This document shows, one piece after another, positions 6,959-16,263 of a DNA stretch of 64,000 nucleotides; position 1 is the first letter of the stretch; the number at the start of each line of letters is the position of its first letter. Under the pieces are notes generated by a model, which saw only the letters and a list, made by a program, of their open reading frames with translations, was not told the origin of the DNA and did no database searches. The position numbers were made by a program, and so were the translations under genes. The stretch comes from Acidiphilium rubrum (lineage in GTDB: Bacteria; Pseudomonadota; Alphaproteobacteria; Acetobacterales; Acetobacteraceae): positions 62,001-126,000 of the forward strand of contig NZ_FTNE01000009.1 in NCBI RefSeq assembly GCF_900156265.1, in the 5' to 3' direction.

Positions 6959-9484
6959 ATGCAAGTGGGAACATCGCGCAAGCGAATTTTGCTGATCACC
7001 GCCTGCTCGGTTGCGAGCGGGATGGTGTTTTCGGCGAGGGTCTGGGCGCAGAGCGCGCCAGCCCCGATCATTGTACCGAGCACACCTGACACCGGCGCCG
7101 CGCCGATTCTGCCGACCGGTACCGGTACGCCGAGCGCACAGGCTGTTCATATTGCGAAGATTCGCAAGATTTATCACCGGCTTCTGCTCAAGGAAAAGAA
7201 TATCGCCGCCGCGGTGTCCTTCATTGACAAGCATCAGATCGAGGCTGAGGGCACGACCGGCTCCATTCAGAGTCTTTTGAAGCAAACGCCTTCGGTGAAC
7301 GAATATCAGCAGGGCTTAGGCCAGGCGGTTCCGGTTCTGACGATTCGTGGCGTTCGTAACAGTCAGCTGGCTCAGACACTCGACGGCATTCCGTTGCAGG
7401 ATCTGCTTTCCGGCGCCCAGGGGTCCTTCCTGAACAACAACGTCGGCTCCCCGGTCACTTTGGGACAACTTTCGGGCACTGCCGTGTATCCGGGTGTTGC
7501 GCCGCCGAACCGGCAGGGTTTTGCGACCATTGGCGGTACGATTGCCTATACGCTGAAAAAGCCGAGCTCGACGCCGAGCGCTGAGATTTTTGGCGGGTAT
7601 GGTTCGTTTGATACCAGCCATTTGGGCTTTGAGCTGAACACTGGCGCTTACAAGAACCAGATCGACGGCATTCGGGCGCTGTTTCGCTATAGCCAATCCT
7701 ATACTGCGGGCTATATCGATAATACCAACGCGCGCTATGGCGATTTGTTGTTGGCGCTCGATAAGCCTTACAACGACGGGCTGTCACATCTTACCGCGGA
7801 CGTTATCTACAATCGCGGCCAGGGATATGTGCTGACCTCACCGTTGCCGGTGCCGGAATTGCAGCAGAACGGCGCCAGCTTCAACTTTCCGAAGTCGGAT
7901 ACGTACAACCGTCAGAATGATAAATACCTGACCGTTATTCTGGGTGATCAGACGTATATCAATCAGAACGTCATCGCCAGCGCGAAAGTATTCTACATTC
8001 ACAACGAGAGCGACCAGACCAATTATCTGTCGCCCGCGTTCAACCCGAGCGTTTACAACCCGGCCCAGCCTTACGGCATTGATGGTCAGGCTCTGTCGCA
8101 GTTCTACACTGCCAGCAACTTCGGACCCGGCAACACGTTCTACAAGCCGGGTTTGTTTACCTACAATCCCTCCGCCGTGTTCGGCCAAGCCTATGCGGGC
8201 ATCAATGCGACGCAGACCGACAGCCATACGACGACGATCGGATTCACGCCGCGAGTCCACATTTTTGCGGGCGTTAACAACATCACGGTCGGTGGTTTGT
8301 TCGCCAAGGAAACGTCGGCTAATTCGCAATACATTTATGGCACCGACCCGATGCCGCAGATTGCCGGGTATAACTCCTTTGCATTGGGAGGCGGTGCACA
8401 GCGTACAATTTACACGGTTTTCGCTTCCGACAAGATCGAGTTGTTGAACAACAAGCTGCAGATTGAACCGGGGATCAGCCTGACCGGGGTCTACAGCTCG
8501 AACAAGGTGCCCTTGAGCTATTTCCATTCGCAGGGCTACAAGCTTGCGAATTACGGCAAAACGGCCGAGCCGTATTTGGGCGTGAGTTATCAGTTGCCTT
8601 ATAATATGGTTGCATTCGCGAGTTACGGCAAAGGAGCACGCTTTGCACCGACCACGGATTACTCGCTGGGTTCAGCGGGGAGCTCGACGTCTGCACCGAA
8701 ACCTGAAATTGTTCATGCCTATCAAGCGGGTCTGCGCTATGATACGCCGAACCTCTATTTGAAGGCAGACTATTTCTACCAGAAAATCACCAGCGCTTTC
8801 TCATTCTTTACGAACTACAACACGGGCTTATCGTCGTATATTAATGTGGGTGCGCAGCAGTTTAGTGGTGTCGAGGCCTCTGGCAAGTATCGCTTGACGC
8901 CGAGCGTTGTCTTGTTCGGGAACGCATCGTATAATCGGGCGCGTTATCTGAACAGCTATTCAGCCAGCGTGACGCCGTTCCAGGGTCAGTTCGGTTATGC
9001 TTTCAAGGGCGACCCGGTCACTTCGGCGCCGACATGGCTTGGCAATTTCGGCGTGACCTACAACCACGGTCCGTATTCCGCGCGGATTGCCGGCCAGTAT
9101 ACGGGCCAGCAGTATACCACGTTCGACTACAACCCGACCGATGCCGCCTATATTCCGGGAACCGCACAGCCTGCGTCGGGCTTTCCGGGCATTCAATACG
9201 GCCTGCAAACAGCTCCGAACAAGGCGTTTCTGTTGCCGGGCTTCCTGACGCTGAACGTGCTTTTGAAGTACAACGTGCCGGTTCACTTCCAATCGATCAA
9301 GGTCCTGACGCTTTCACTGAACGTCAAGAATCTGCTCGGTCTGAATTACTATAACCATTTCTATAACGTGTATCAGCAGATCTCGGGTAACAGCCCGACC
9401 GGGTTTCTTGGTACATCGCCCTACGCAGCGGCCTTCTATGGTCCGCCGCGCACCATCTTCGCCAGCGTTTCGGCGAAGTTCTGA
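6959..9484 (+). CDS. TonB-dependent outer-membrane receptor (copy 2)
   Basis: An 841-residue paralogue of the preceding receptor. Signal peptide, Pro/Ala linker, helix-like segment and plug domain align almost residue for residue (LLKQTPSVNEYQ, RGVRNSQLAQTLDGIPLQDL, GFATIGGTIAYTLKKP), while the barrel loops differ in length and sequence, as expected if the ligands differ. The barrel ends in Phe (FASVSAKF). The start at 6959 was chosen because the residues after it match the start of copy 1 and GGGAG precedes it; an upstream in-frame ATG at 6851 would add a tail absent from copy 1. A strong hairpin follows the stop codon. Confidence 0.93.
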   Translation: MQVGTSRKRILLITACSVASGMVFSARVWAQSAPAPIIVPSTPDTGAAPILPTGTGTPSAQAVHIAKIRKIYHRLLLKEKNIAAAVSFIDKHQIEAEGTTGSIQSLLKQTPSVNEYQQGLGQAVPVLTIRGVRNSQLAQTLDGIPLQDLLSGAQGSFLNNNVGSPVTLGQLSGTAVYPGVAPPNRQGFATIGGTIAYTLKKPSSTPSAEIFGGYGSFDTSHLGFELNTGAYKNQIDGIRALFRYSQSYTAGYIDNTNARYGDLLLALDKPYNDGLSHLTADVIYNRGQGYVLTSPLPVPELQQNGASFNFPKSDTYNRQNDKYLTVILGDQTYINQNVIASAKVFYIHNESDQTNYLSPAFNPSVYNPAQPYGIDGQALSQFYTASNFGPGNTFYKPGLFTYNPSAVFGQAYAGINATQTDSHTTTIGFTPRVHIFAGVNNITVGGLFAKETSANSQYIYGTDPMPQIAGYNSFALGGGAQRTIYTVFASDKIELLNNKLQIEPGISLTGVYSSNKVPLSYFHSQGYKLANYGKTAEPYLGVSYQLPYNMVAFASYGKGARFAPTTDYSLGSAGSSTSAPKPEIVHAYQAGLRYDTPNLYLKADYFYQKITSAFSFFTNYNTGLSSYINVGAQQFSGVEASGKYRLTPSVVLFGNASYNRARYLNSYSASVTPFQGQFGYAFKGDPVTSAPTWLGNFGVTYNHGPYSARIAGQYTGQQYTTFDYNPTDAAYIPGTAQPASGFPGIQYGLQTAPNKAFLLPGFLTLNVLLKYNVPVHFQSIKVLTLSLNVKNLLGLNYYNHFYNVYQQISGNSPTGFLGTSPYAAAFYGPPRTIFASVSAKF

Positions 9485-9506
9485 TCGTCTGTTTATCTTG
9501 TCGCAG

Positions 9507-9529
9507 GGGGCCGCGCGATGCGCGGCCCC
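9507..9529 (+). terminator. GC-rich hairpin after receptor 2
   Basis: A perfect 10-bp stem GGGGCCGCGC with a 3-nt loop lies 22 bp after the stop codon. It lacks a clean T-run, so it may be an attenuating or processing hairpin rather than a full terminator. Confidence 0.6.
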
Positions 9530-9698
9530 GTTGTGTGATTCAGAATGAATTTTCAGCGAAAATGCATTGAATATTTCAATTCTAAGTACACATCCGACAC
9601 AGTTTTTTTAGCAGCATTTTATTTGCGTTTTTGCTTTCCAATCGCGTGGAAACCTGCTTGACGAGCGTTCCATGGATCAGCGGGATCGAGGGGTGATC

Positions 9699-11393
9699 AT
9701 GACGGCAGCACATGTACAGACAGGTTTGAACAACCGGTTCACCCGCCTGCGTCGGTGCCTACTTGCTGCCCTGCTCGCCCTGCCCTTCCCCGCCATTGCC
9801 GCAGCGCCGCAGACGTGCGGCACCGTGATTGTGCCGCCAGGTGTTGGGCTTGGCACGCCGCCGGCTTCGGTGACCTCGCTCAATCCGCTGCTGATCGGCT
9901 CGACCTATGATGGCGAAGCGGTGTCCCTGCTGTACGAGGGGCTGCTATTCGTCAATTCGAAGCATGAGATCGATTATTCTCGTAGTATCGCCTCCGGTAT
10001 CGATGTTTCGGCCGATGACACCATTTTCACCGTGACGATGAAGCCGTGGGCATGGTCCGACGGCAAGCCGGTCACGGCGTCCGACGTGAAATACACGTAT
10101 GACCTGATCAAGAAACTGGGACCAACCTATCCCGATTATGGCGCCGGCGGCATTCCGGGTACCGTGAAATCCTTCACTCTGCTGAGCCCGAACCAGTTTC
10201 AGATCGTCACCACCCATCCGGTCAACCCGATCTGGTTTGAGTTGGTCGGTCTTGCGCAGCTCACGCCCTACCCGCAGCATGTCTGGGGCAAATACTCGAT
10301 CAATCAGATGTGGCGGCGCCAATCCGACCCGGCGTTTTTCAAGGTGGTGGACGGCCCGTTCCGGCTGGTCAGTTTCGAGCTTGGGCGCCATATCATTTTC
10401 GGGCCGAACCCGACCTACCAGGGGCATCAGCCACGGATCCGTCGCTTCATCATGACCTTTCTGCACAGCGCCGGCTCGGAGATCGAGGGGATGCGGACCG
10501 GCTCGATCGACATGAGCAATCTGCCGTTTTCACTCTGGAAGGCCGGGCATGAGCTCAAGAATGTCCGGATCGTGCGCACTGCGCCGAATTTCGGCTTTGA
10601 CTACATGCAGTTGAACTACAAAAATCCGAAGGTATCATTTTTCAGGGATGTGAAGGTCCGCCAGGCGATCGCGGATTCGATCGATGAAAAGGCTAAGATC
10701 AAGCTCCTTTTTCACAACACCACCAGAGTTCAGCATGGTCCGGTGCCGGTCGACCCACCGACATTTCTGTCGCCCACCGCAAAGGCCGGGCAGTATCCGG
10801 TTGGTTTCGATCCGGCGAAGGCGCGTAAACTGCTCGATCAAGCCGGCTGGAAAATGGGGCCGGACGGGATTCGGGAAAAAGATGGTCGCAGGCTGAGTTT
10901 TACCTATCTGGCCTCATCGGGCGGGACCACGTCGCTGCTTCGAAGCGAAATGACGCAGCAGACGTTGCGCGCCATCGGCATCGAGATGAAAATCCGGCAG
11001 GTAACGTTCAACCAGTTGCTCGCGCTTTCGAATCGGCCGCTCGCCTGGGAGGCCATGGGGTTCGGCTGGAGCCTTGGTTCGTATCCGTCCGATGGCGCGC
11101 AGTTGCGCACTGGCGGCAGTTATAATCAGGCTGGCTACAGCGACAAGAAAATGGATCGCTTGCTCGATGCCGTGACGACCACGCCGGGCATGGGCGCTCT
11201 GTATAAATATCAGGATTATGCCGCTGAGCAGCAGCCGGAAATTTTCGAGGAAGAGCCCGGCGTTGTCGTGCTGGCGAACCCGCATCTGCGCGGTGTCCGG
11301 AAATTCCTGAGCGGGGGCGCATGGGCCGCGAATTATCTGTATTTCGATAAGCAATCGTGCACCGCGCAACTTGCAGACGCCACAACGCCTTGA
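9699..11393 (+). CDS. Periplasmic peptide-type solute-binding protein (SBP family 5)
   Basis: A 564-residue DppA/OppA-type binding protein. A signal peptide (basic RFTRLRR, hydrophobic core, cut near AIA-AAP) precedes the family-5 fold. Typical segments are LYEGLLFVN, WSDGKPVTASDVKYTYDLI, FFRDVKVRQAIADSID, and FDPAKARKLLDQAGWK near the C-terminal third. It delivers ligand to the permeases encoded just downstream. The start at 9699 follows GAGGGG at good spacing; a start at 9672 would add nine residues with little ribosome-site support. Family 5 proteins bind peptides, glutathione, nickel chelates or opines, so the ligand is open. The neighbouring receptors argue for a ligand too large for porins. 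Confidence 0.9.
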   Translation: MTAAHVQTGLNNRFTRLRRCLLAALLALPFPAIAAAPQTCGTVIVPPGVGLGTPPASVTSLNPLLIGSTYDGEAVSLLYEGLLFVNSKHEIDYSRSIASGIDVSADDTIFTVTMKPWAWSDGKPVTASDVKYTYDLIKKLGPTYPDYGAGGIPGTVKSFTLLSPNQFQIVTTHPVNPIWFELVGLAQLTPYPQHVWGKYSINQMWRRQSDPAFFKVVDGPFRLVSFELGRHIIFGPNPTYQGHQPRIRRFIMTFLHSAGSEIEGMRTGSIDMSNLPFSLWKAGHELKNVRIVRTAPNFGFDYMQLNYKNPKVSFFRDVKVRQAIADSIDEKAKIKLLFHNTTRVQHGPVPVDPPTFLSPTAKAGQYPVGFDPAKARKLLDQAGWKMGPDGIREKDGRRLSFTYLASSGGTTSLLRSEMTQQTLRAIGIEMKIRQVTFNQLLALSNRPLAWEAMGFGWSLGSYPSDGAQLRTGGSYNQAGYSDKKMDRLLDAVTTTPGMGALYKYQDYAAEQQPEIFEEEPGVVVLANPHLRGVRKFLSGGAWAANYLYFDKQSCTAQLADATTP

Positions 11394-11424
11394 TGCCACG
11401 CACCATTAGGACGGGAGATCGCCC

Positions 11425-12378
11425 ATGCTGCGCATGATCGCCAATCGCCTTGCCACCGCCATTCTCTCACTGGCGATTCTGATCACCATCGTTTTCTTCA
11501 TGACGCACGCGACACCGGGTGGTCCGGCGTTTTCAATCCTGGGGCAGAAAGCGACGCCGCAGGCGGTGCAGCAGTTGAACGCCCGCCTGGGCCTCGCGGC
11601 CCCGCTGTGGCAGCAATATCTGCTCTGGTGGTGGCATCTGCTGCAAGGGCGGCTCGGCTATTCCTACCTGCTCAACCGGCCGGTGACGCAACTGGTCGGT
11701 GATTACATGATGAATACGCTGGCGCTCTATGTCGGTGCGATTCTGCTCTCACTGGTGCTGTCGATCGGCATCGGGCTGGTGCAGGGCGTCACGTATGGGC
11801 GGTGGCCGGCGCGACTGATCGGGGCGTTGCAACTCTCGCTCTATGCGCTGCCGACGTTTTTTGTCGGCACCATGTTCATTCTGTATTTCGGCGTGAAATG
11901 GGGCGTGCTGCCCACCGGCGGCATCACCAATCTGCGGCTCGAACAGCCGGGTTTGCTCGACTACGGGCGGCACCTCGCGCTGCCGGTGCTGACGATTGGG
12001 CTGCTCGGCGTATCTGGCCTGTCGCGCTACTTTGGCACCTCGGTGCATGAGGAACTCGGCAAGGATTATGTGCGCACCGCGCTCGCCAAGGGGCTGACGT
12101 TTCGGGCGGTGCTGTTCAAGCATGTCTTGCGCAATGCGCTGCGGCCGTTGGTGACCATTCTGGGCCTCGCATTTCCCGGTATTTTTGCGGGCTCGGTGCT
12201 GGTGGAAACCGTGTTCAATTATCCGGGTCTCGGCTACCTGCTGTGGCGCTCGGCGCTGTCGCAGGATTATCCGGTGATTTCGGCCATCGTCCTGTTGATC
12301 GGCGCGCTCACCGTCATCGGCAATCTGCTGGCGGATCTGGTCAACGGCTTACTCGATCCCAGGGAGCGCTATGAATGA
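11425..12378 (+). CDS. Peptide-type ABC transporter permease (DppB/OppB-like)
   Basis: A 317-residue inner-membrane permease. The family's N-terminal ANRLATAILSLAILITIVFFMTHATPGGP and about six membrane helices are visible, as is the coupling-helix region (VRTALAKGLTFRAVLFKHVLRNAL) that docks on the ATPase. GGGAG precedes the ATG. Its stop overlaps the next permease start by 4 bp, so the two subunits are translationally coupled. It forms the channel with the following DppC-like subunit. Confidence 0.92.
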   Translation: MLRMIANRLATAILSLAILITIVFFMTHATPGGPAFSILGQKATPQAVQQLNARLGLAAPLWQQYLLWWWHLLQGRLGYSYLLNRPVTQLVGDYMMNTLALYVGAILLSLVLSIGIGLVQGVTYGRWPARLIGALQLSLYALPTFFVGTMFILYFGVKWGVLPTGGITNLRLEQPGLLDYGRHLALPVLTIGLLGVSGLSRYFGTSVHEELGKDYVRTALAKGLTFRAVLFKHVLRNALRPLVTILGLAFPGIFAGSVLVETVFNYPGLGYLLWRSALSQDYPVISAIVLLIGALTVIGNLLADLVNGLLDPRERYE

Positions 12379-13262
12379 GCAACGCACTCGGCCAAACCAT
12401 CCATGCACCTGGCGGCGCCTTGCGGCGTTCGGCGGCGGAACGTGCCGCAAACTGGCTCGGCGATCGCGGCACGCTGGTCACCGGCGTTGCCTTGGCGGCG
12501 ATCGTTGTGTTGTTCAGCCTGATCGGGCCGTATCTCTACACGGCCAGCCCCTATGCGATCCACGGTCATCATGCGCTTGAGGCGCCGAGTGCCGCGTTTC
12601 CGCTGGGGACCGATCAGATCGGGCGCGATGAATTGGCGCGGCTGATCGCGGGCGGCTACGCCACTTTGATCGTCAGCATTCCGGCCGCCGTGCTGACCTT
12701 TCTGCTCGGCATCACCTATGGTTTGGCGGCAGCGCTCAGCCCGTCCTGGTTCGACAAGGTCTTGATGCGCGTGCTCGATGCGATTCTGGCGCTGCCCGGC
12801 CTGGTGGTGCTGATCTTCTTTTCGGCGCTGTTCACCCCAGGGACGTTCGAGCTGATTTTGCTGCTCGGCCTGACATCCTGGCCCGGTCTTGCGCGCATCG
12901 TGCGGAACGAGGCGATCGCTCAGCGCAACCGCGATTTCATCCTCGCAACGCGGCAGTTCGGCGGCGGCACGTGGTATATCGCGCGGGCGCATATTCTGCG
13001 GGTGATGGCGCCGATCCTGGTGGTGAACGCGACATTTCTGGTCGGTGATTCGGTGCTCGCTCTGTCCGGGCTGAGCTTCCTCGGCCTTGGTCTGCAGCCG
13101 CCCTATACCAGTTGGGGTGGGCTGTTGCAGACCGGCCTCAACCTGATCGCGCTCGATCCGTGGTGGATGATCCTGCCGGCCGGGTTGATGATTTTTCTTT
13201 CGATCATGGCGGCCAATCTGATCGGTCAGGGGCTGCTCGCGCGGTTTGGTGCGGCACGATGA
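12375..13262 (+). CDS. Peptide-type ABC transporter permease (DppC/OppC-like)
   Basis: A 295-residue second permease subunit. An N-terminal helix is followed by the conserved FPLGTDQIGRDELARLIAGG segment and the permease core with a coupling helix (RNRDFILATRQFGGGTWYIARAHIL), ending in the GLGLQPPYTSWGGLLQ signature. Start and stop overlap the neighbours by 4 bp each (ATGA), which points to a single polycistronic unit with the upstream permease and the downstream ATPase. Confidence 0.93.
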   Translation: MSNALGQTIHAPGGALRRSAAERAANWLGDRGTLVTGVALAAIVVLFSLIGPYLYTASPYAIHGHHALEAPSAAFPLGTDQIGRDELARLIAGGYATLIVSIPAAVLTFLLGITYGLAAALSPSWFDKVLMRVLDAILALPGLVVLIFFSALFTPGTFELILLLGLTSWPGLARIVRNEAIAQRNRDFILATRQFGGGTWYIARAHILRVMAPILVVNATFLVGDSVLALSGLSFLGLGLQPPYTSWGGLLQTGLNLIALDPWWMILPAGLMIFLSIMAANLIGQGLLARFGAAR

Positions 13263-15142
13263 GCGCGGCTCTCACGCTCGATCAGCTTTCCGTCGCGCTC
13301 AAGCGCGGTCGTGGCAAACCGATCGCGGTGCTCGATGACATCAACCTGACCGTCAATGCCGGGGAGATGACCGCGCTGGTCGGTGAAAGCGGCTCGGGCA
13401 AGACGATTGCCTCGCTCGGCGTGATCCGCCTGTTGCCGCGCAGTGCGGAGGTTTCCGGCCGGGTGATGCTGGCGGGCACGGATTTGACCGCGCTGACTGA
13501 GTCTGAAATGCGCCGGGTGCGCGGCCGCGACATCGGCATGGTGTTTCAGAACCCGCTCTCGGCGCTCAATCCGACCACGCGGGTCGGTAATCAGATTGCC
13601 GAAGTCTATCGTCTGCATACCGGCGAGACCGATCGCGCCGCGCGCGCCCGGGCGCTCGATTTGCTCGGCGAGGTTGGCATTCCCGATCCGTCCGACCGGC
13701 TCGATGACTATCCGCACCAGTTTTCCGGCGGCATGCGCCAGCGCGTAATGATCGCGATGGCGCTGGCCTGCTCGCCGAAGTTGTTGATCGCCGACGAACC
13801 CACCACCGGCCTCGATCTGCTGGTGGCGCGCCAGATCCTGGCGCTGTTGAGCCGGCTGCGGCGTGAACATCGGATGGGCGTGCTGTTCATCACGCATGAT
13901 CTGTCGATCGTCGAGGAACATGCCGATCAGGTGCATGTGCTTTACGCCGGTAAGTCGGTCGAATGGGGCACCGCACGGTCGTTTTTCGCGCAGCCGCGCC
14001 ACCCCTACAGCCAGGCGCTGCTCGGCGCGGTGCCGCGGTTAGGCCAGACGCGCCTGGCCAGTATTCCCGGCAATCTGCCCGATCCGGAAACACGGCCACC
14101 GGGTTGCCGCTTCGCGCCGCGCTGCGCGTTCCGCGAACCGGCCTGCGAAACCGCCTACCCGGCACCGGAGACGACTGGCGGCACGATGTTTGCGTGCCGG
14201 CGCGGCCGCGAGATCAATCCTGCCGCTATGCTCGATGCCGTGCTCGATGATCCGGCGCCGATTGCCGCACCATCGCGCGGCACGGCGCTGGAAGTGACCA
14301 AGCTCGGCGTCGATTACGAGCGGACGGCTACGAGTTTTTTCCAAGGCATGATCGGGCGTAAGGACAAGATGCGCGCGCTGAGCGACATTTCGTTCAGCCT
14401 GAGGCAGGGCGAATGTCTTGGCATCGTCGGGCAGAGCGGGTCGGGCAAATCCACCCTGGGCCGCGCGGTGTTGCAGATGATCTCGTATCAGGGTCACGTA
14501 ATCTTGAACGGCGAGGCATTCGATACGATGCCGCGCCAACAGCGCAAGCTGGCCCGGCGCCGCATTCAGGTGGTGTTTCAGGATCCCAAAGAATCGATGA
14601 ATCCGCGCATGCGGATTGGTGATATCGTTGCCGAGCCCTTGAAACTCGCCGGAATGCGCGGCCAGCGTGCACGAATGGCGCAAGCGGCCGCCCTGCTCGA
14701 CCGTGTGGGTCTTTCGGAGCGGATGCTGAACCTGTTTCCCGGGTCGGTGTCCGGCGGGCAGGCGCAGCGGATTGCGATTGCGCGGGCCCTGGCGACGAAT
14801 CCGGGCATAATCGTGCTTGACGAACCAACTTCGAGTCTTGATGTTTCAACACAGGCGCTGTTGCTGAACCTTTTGAAAGATTTGGCGCGTCAAGATGGTT
14901 TGAGCTATATGCTGATCAGTCATGATATTGCCGCAGTCAGTTATATGGCCGACCGGATCGCCGTTTTGAACGGCGGTGCCATGGTCGAGTTCGGGACTGC
15001 GCAGGACGTGCTGACGCGACCAACGAATGCCTACACGCGTGAACTGATCGCCGCCTCGCCGCATTTCCGCACGAACCAACCGGGCGGACCGACTGAAACT
15101 ATGGAATTTAACCCTTCAACCGTACAGCCGTCCGCCGTTTAG
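13259..15142 (+). CDS. Fused double ATPase of the peptide-type ABC importer (DppD-DppF fusion)
   Basis: A 627-residue cytoplasmic protein with two complete ABC domains in one chain. The first has Walker A GESGSGKT (residues 42-49), signature FSGGMRQR and LLIADEPTTGLD, followed by the oligopeptide-transporter C-terminal segment with cysteines (PPGCRFAPRCAF). The second has Walker A GQSGSGKS, signature VSGGQAQR and IIVLDEPTSSLD. This arrangement is like YejF or GsiA, where separate DppD and DppF subunits are joined. The start at 13259 overlaps the permease stop by 4 bp; the longer upstream frame is permease shadow. Both sites look catalytically intact. Confidence 0.93.
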   Translation: MSAALTLDQLSVALKRGRGKPIAVLDDINLTVNAGEMTALVGESGSGKTIASLGVIRLLPRSAEVSGRVMLAGTDLTALTESEMRRVRGRDIGMVFQNPLSALNPTTRVGNQIAEVYRLHTGETDRAARARALDLLGEVGIPDPSDRLDDYPHQFSGGMRQRVMIAMALACSPKLLIADEPTTGLDLLVARQILALLSRLRREHRMGVLFITHDLSIVEEHADQVHVLYAGKSVEWGTARSFFAQPRHPYSQALLGAVPRLGQTRLASIPGNLPDPETRPPGCRFAPRCAFREPACETAYPAPETTGGTMFACRRGREINPAAMLDAVLDDPAPIAAPSRGTALEVTKLGVDYERTATSFFQGMIGRKDKMRALSDISFSLRQGECLGIVGQSGSGKSTLGRAVLQMISYQGHVILNGEAFDTMPRQQRKLARRRIQVVFQDPKESMNPRMRIGDIVAEPLKLAGMRGQRARMAQAAALLDRVGLSERMLNLFPGSVSGGQAQRIAIARALATNPGIIVLDEPTSSLDVSTQALLLNLLKDLARQDGLSYMLISHDIAAVSYMADRIAVLNGGAMVEFGTAQDVLTRPTNAYTRELIAASPHFRTNQPGGPTETMEFNPSTVQPSAV

Positions 15143-15174
15143 ACTGCGACTGCAAAGACCTAGGAGTTTGACCC

Positions 15175-15855
15175 ATGAATGAAATCGTCCGACTTGTCCT
15201 GCTCACGGGTGGCCTCCTGGCCGTGATGCCGCTGTTATTGCTGATCACCCTGGTTGTTGCGTTCGAGCGCCTCTACCTGCTCAAAAAGACCATCAACGCC
15301 GGCAGCCGTATCCATGCCAAGCTTCGGCAGGTCGGTTACGGCAATGTCGAGGGACTGCGCGAACTGGCGGAAGCGAACAGCAAGACCTTGCAGGGACACC
15401 TGATCGTCACCGCCCTCGCCTCGCGCGGCGAGACGATGGACGAACTTGATAATCATCTCGAGGAAGAGATCATGGACAGCATGCCGCGGATCAATCGCGG
15501 TCTGTGGATTCTTGATACCTCGGTCACCATCGCGCCGCTGCTGGGCCTGTTCGGCACCATCATCGGCATGATCCAGGCGTTCAACGTGCTGTCCGCCCAT
15601 GGCGGTCCGGCCAAGGTGACCGGCGGCATCGCGGATGCGCTGGTCTCGACCGGTGCTGGTTTGCTGATCGCGATCATTGCGGTGTATTTCGTGAACTACT
15701 TCAACGCGCTCAGCCGCCGGATCATCCAGCAGCTCGAACTGATCAAGGTCGTGCTGATCAACCGCTTCCACACCCGCGGGCTGGCGGATGGGACGGTCGG
15801 CGCGCCGTCAACCATGGCAGAATCGCGCGCTGCCGCCGAACTCGCGAGGGTCTGA
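15175..15855 (+). CDS. exbB: ExbB/TolQ/MotA-family proton channel protein
   Basis: A 226-residue inner-membrane protein with three helices: one near the N-terminus (residues about 8-28), then after a cytoplasmic loop SVTIAPLLGLFGTIIGMIQAF and ALVSTGAGLLIAIIAVYFVNYF. The TAP/GLLGT-type motif in the second helix and the Thr-containing third helix are typical of ExbB. With ExbD it forms the proton-driven motor that powers TonB. AGGAG precedes the ATG at good spacing, 32 bp after the ABC ATPase, and exbD follows 3 bp downstream. TolQ is the main alternative, but no other tol-pal genes are present. Confidence 0.85.
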   Translation: MNEIVRLVLLTGGLLAVMPLLLLITLVVAFERLYLLKKTINAGSRIHAKLRQVGYGNVEGLRELAEANSKTLQGHLIVTALASRGETMDELDNHLEEEIMDSMPRINRGLWILDTSVTIAPLLGLFGTIIGMIQAFNVLSAHGGPAKVTGGIADALVSTGAGLLIAIIAVYFVNYFNALSRRIIQQLELIKVVLINRFHTRGLADGTVGAPSTMAESRAAAELARV

Positions 15856-15858
15856 GCC

Positions 15859-16263
15859 ATGCGCCGTAAATCCAACCTGATGGAGCGCGAGCGCCCGCGC
15901 CTCGAAATCGTGCCGATGATCGACATCATGATGTTCCTTCTGGTGTTCTTCGTGATGATCGTGCTGAAGATGATCCCGGATTCCGGCGTCAAGCTGCAAT
16001 TGCCGGGGGCATCGACCGCCAATGAGCTGAAACCCACGCAGATTGTCATCATGATCGATCCGCAGGGCGGGCTGCACGTCAAGAACCAGGATATCACACG
16101 CGCCGGGCTCCAGACCTATCTGACCGGGCTGTATGATACCAACAAGAAGATCGACGTGATCATCGCCGGCGACAAATCGGTGAAGTATCAGCGGATCATG
16201 CAGGTCATGAACGCGGTACGGAAATCCGGTATCACCGATGTCGGGCTTGCCACCAAGCACTGA
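15859..16263 (+). CDS. exbD: ExbD/TolR-family protein
   Basis: A 134-residue protein with a basic N-terminus, a single membrane helix beginning PMIDIMMFLLVFF that carries the essential Asp (Asp22 here), and a periplasmic ExbD/TolR domain. It completes the ExbB-ExbD motor with the gene 3 bp upstream. Together with the TonB-like protein at the other end of the locus, all three energy-transduction parts are present. The next gene starts inside its last 26 bp. Confidence 0.88.
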   Translation: MRRKSNLMERERPRLEIVPMIDIMMFLLVFFVMIVLKMIPDSGVKLQLPGASTANELKPTQIVIMIDPQGGLHVKNQDITRAGLQTYLTGLYDTNKKIDVIIAGDKSVKYQRIMQVMNAVRKSGITDVGLATKH

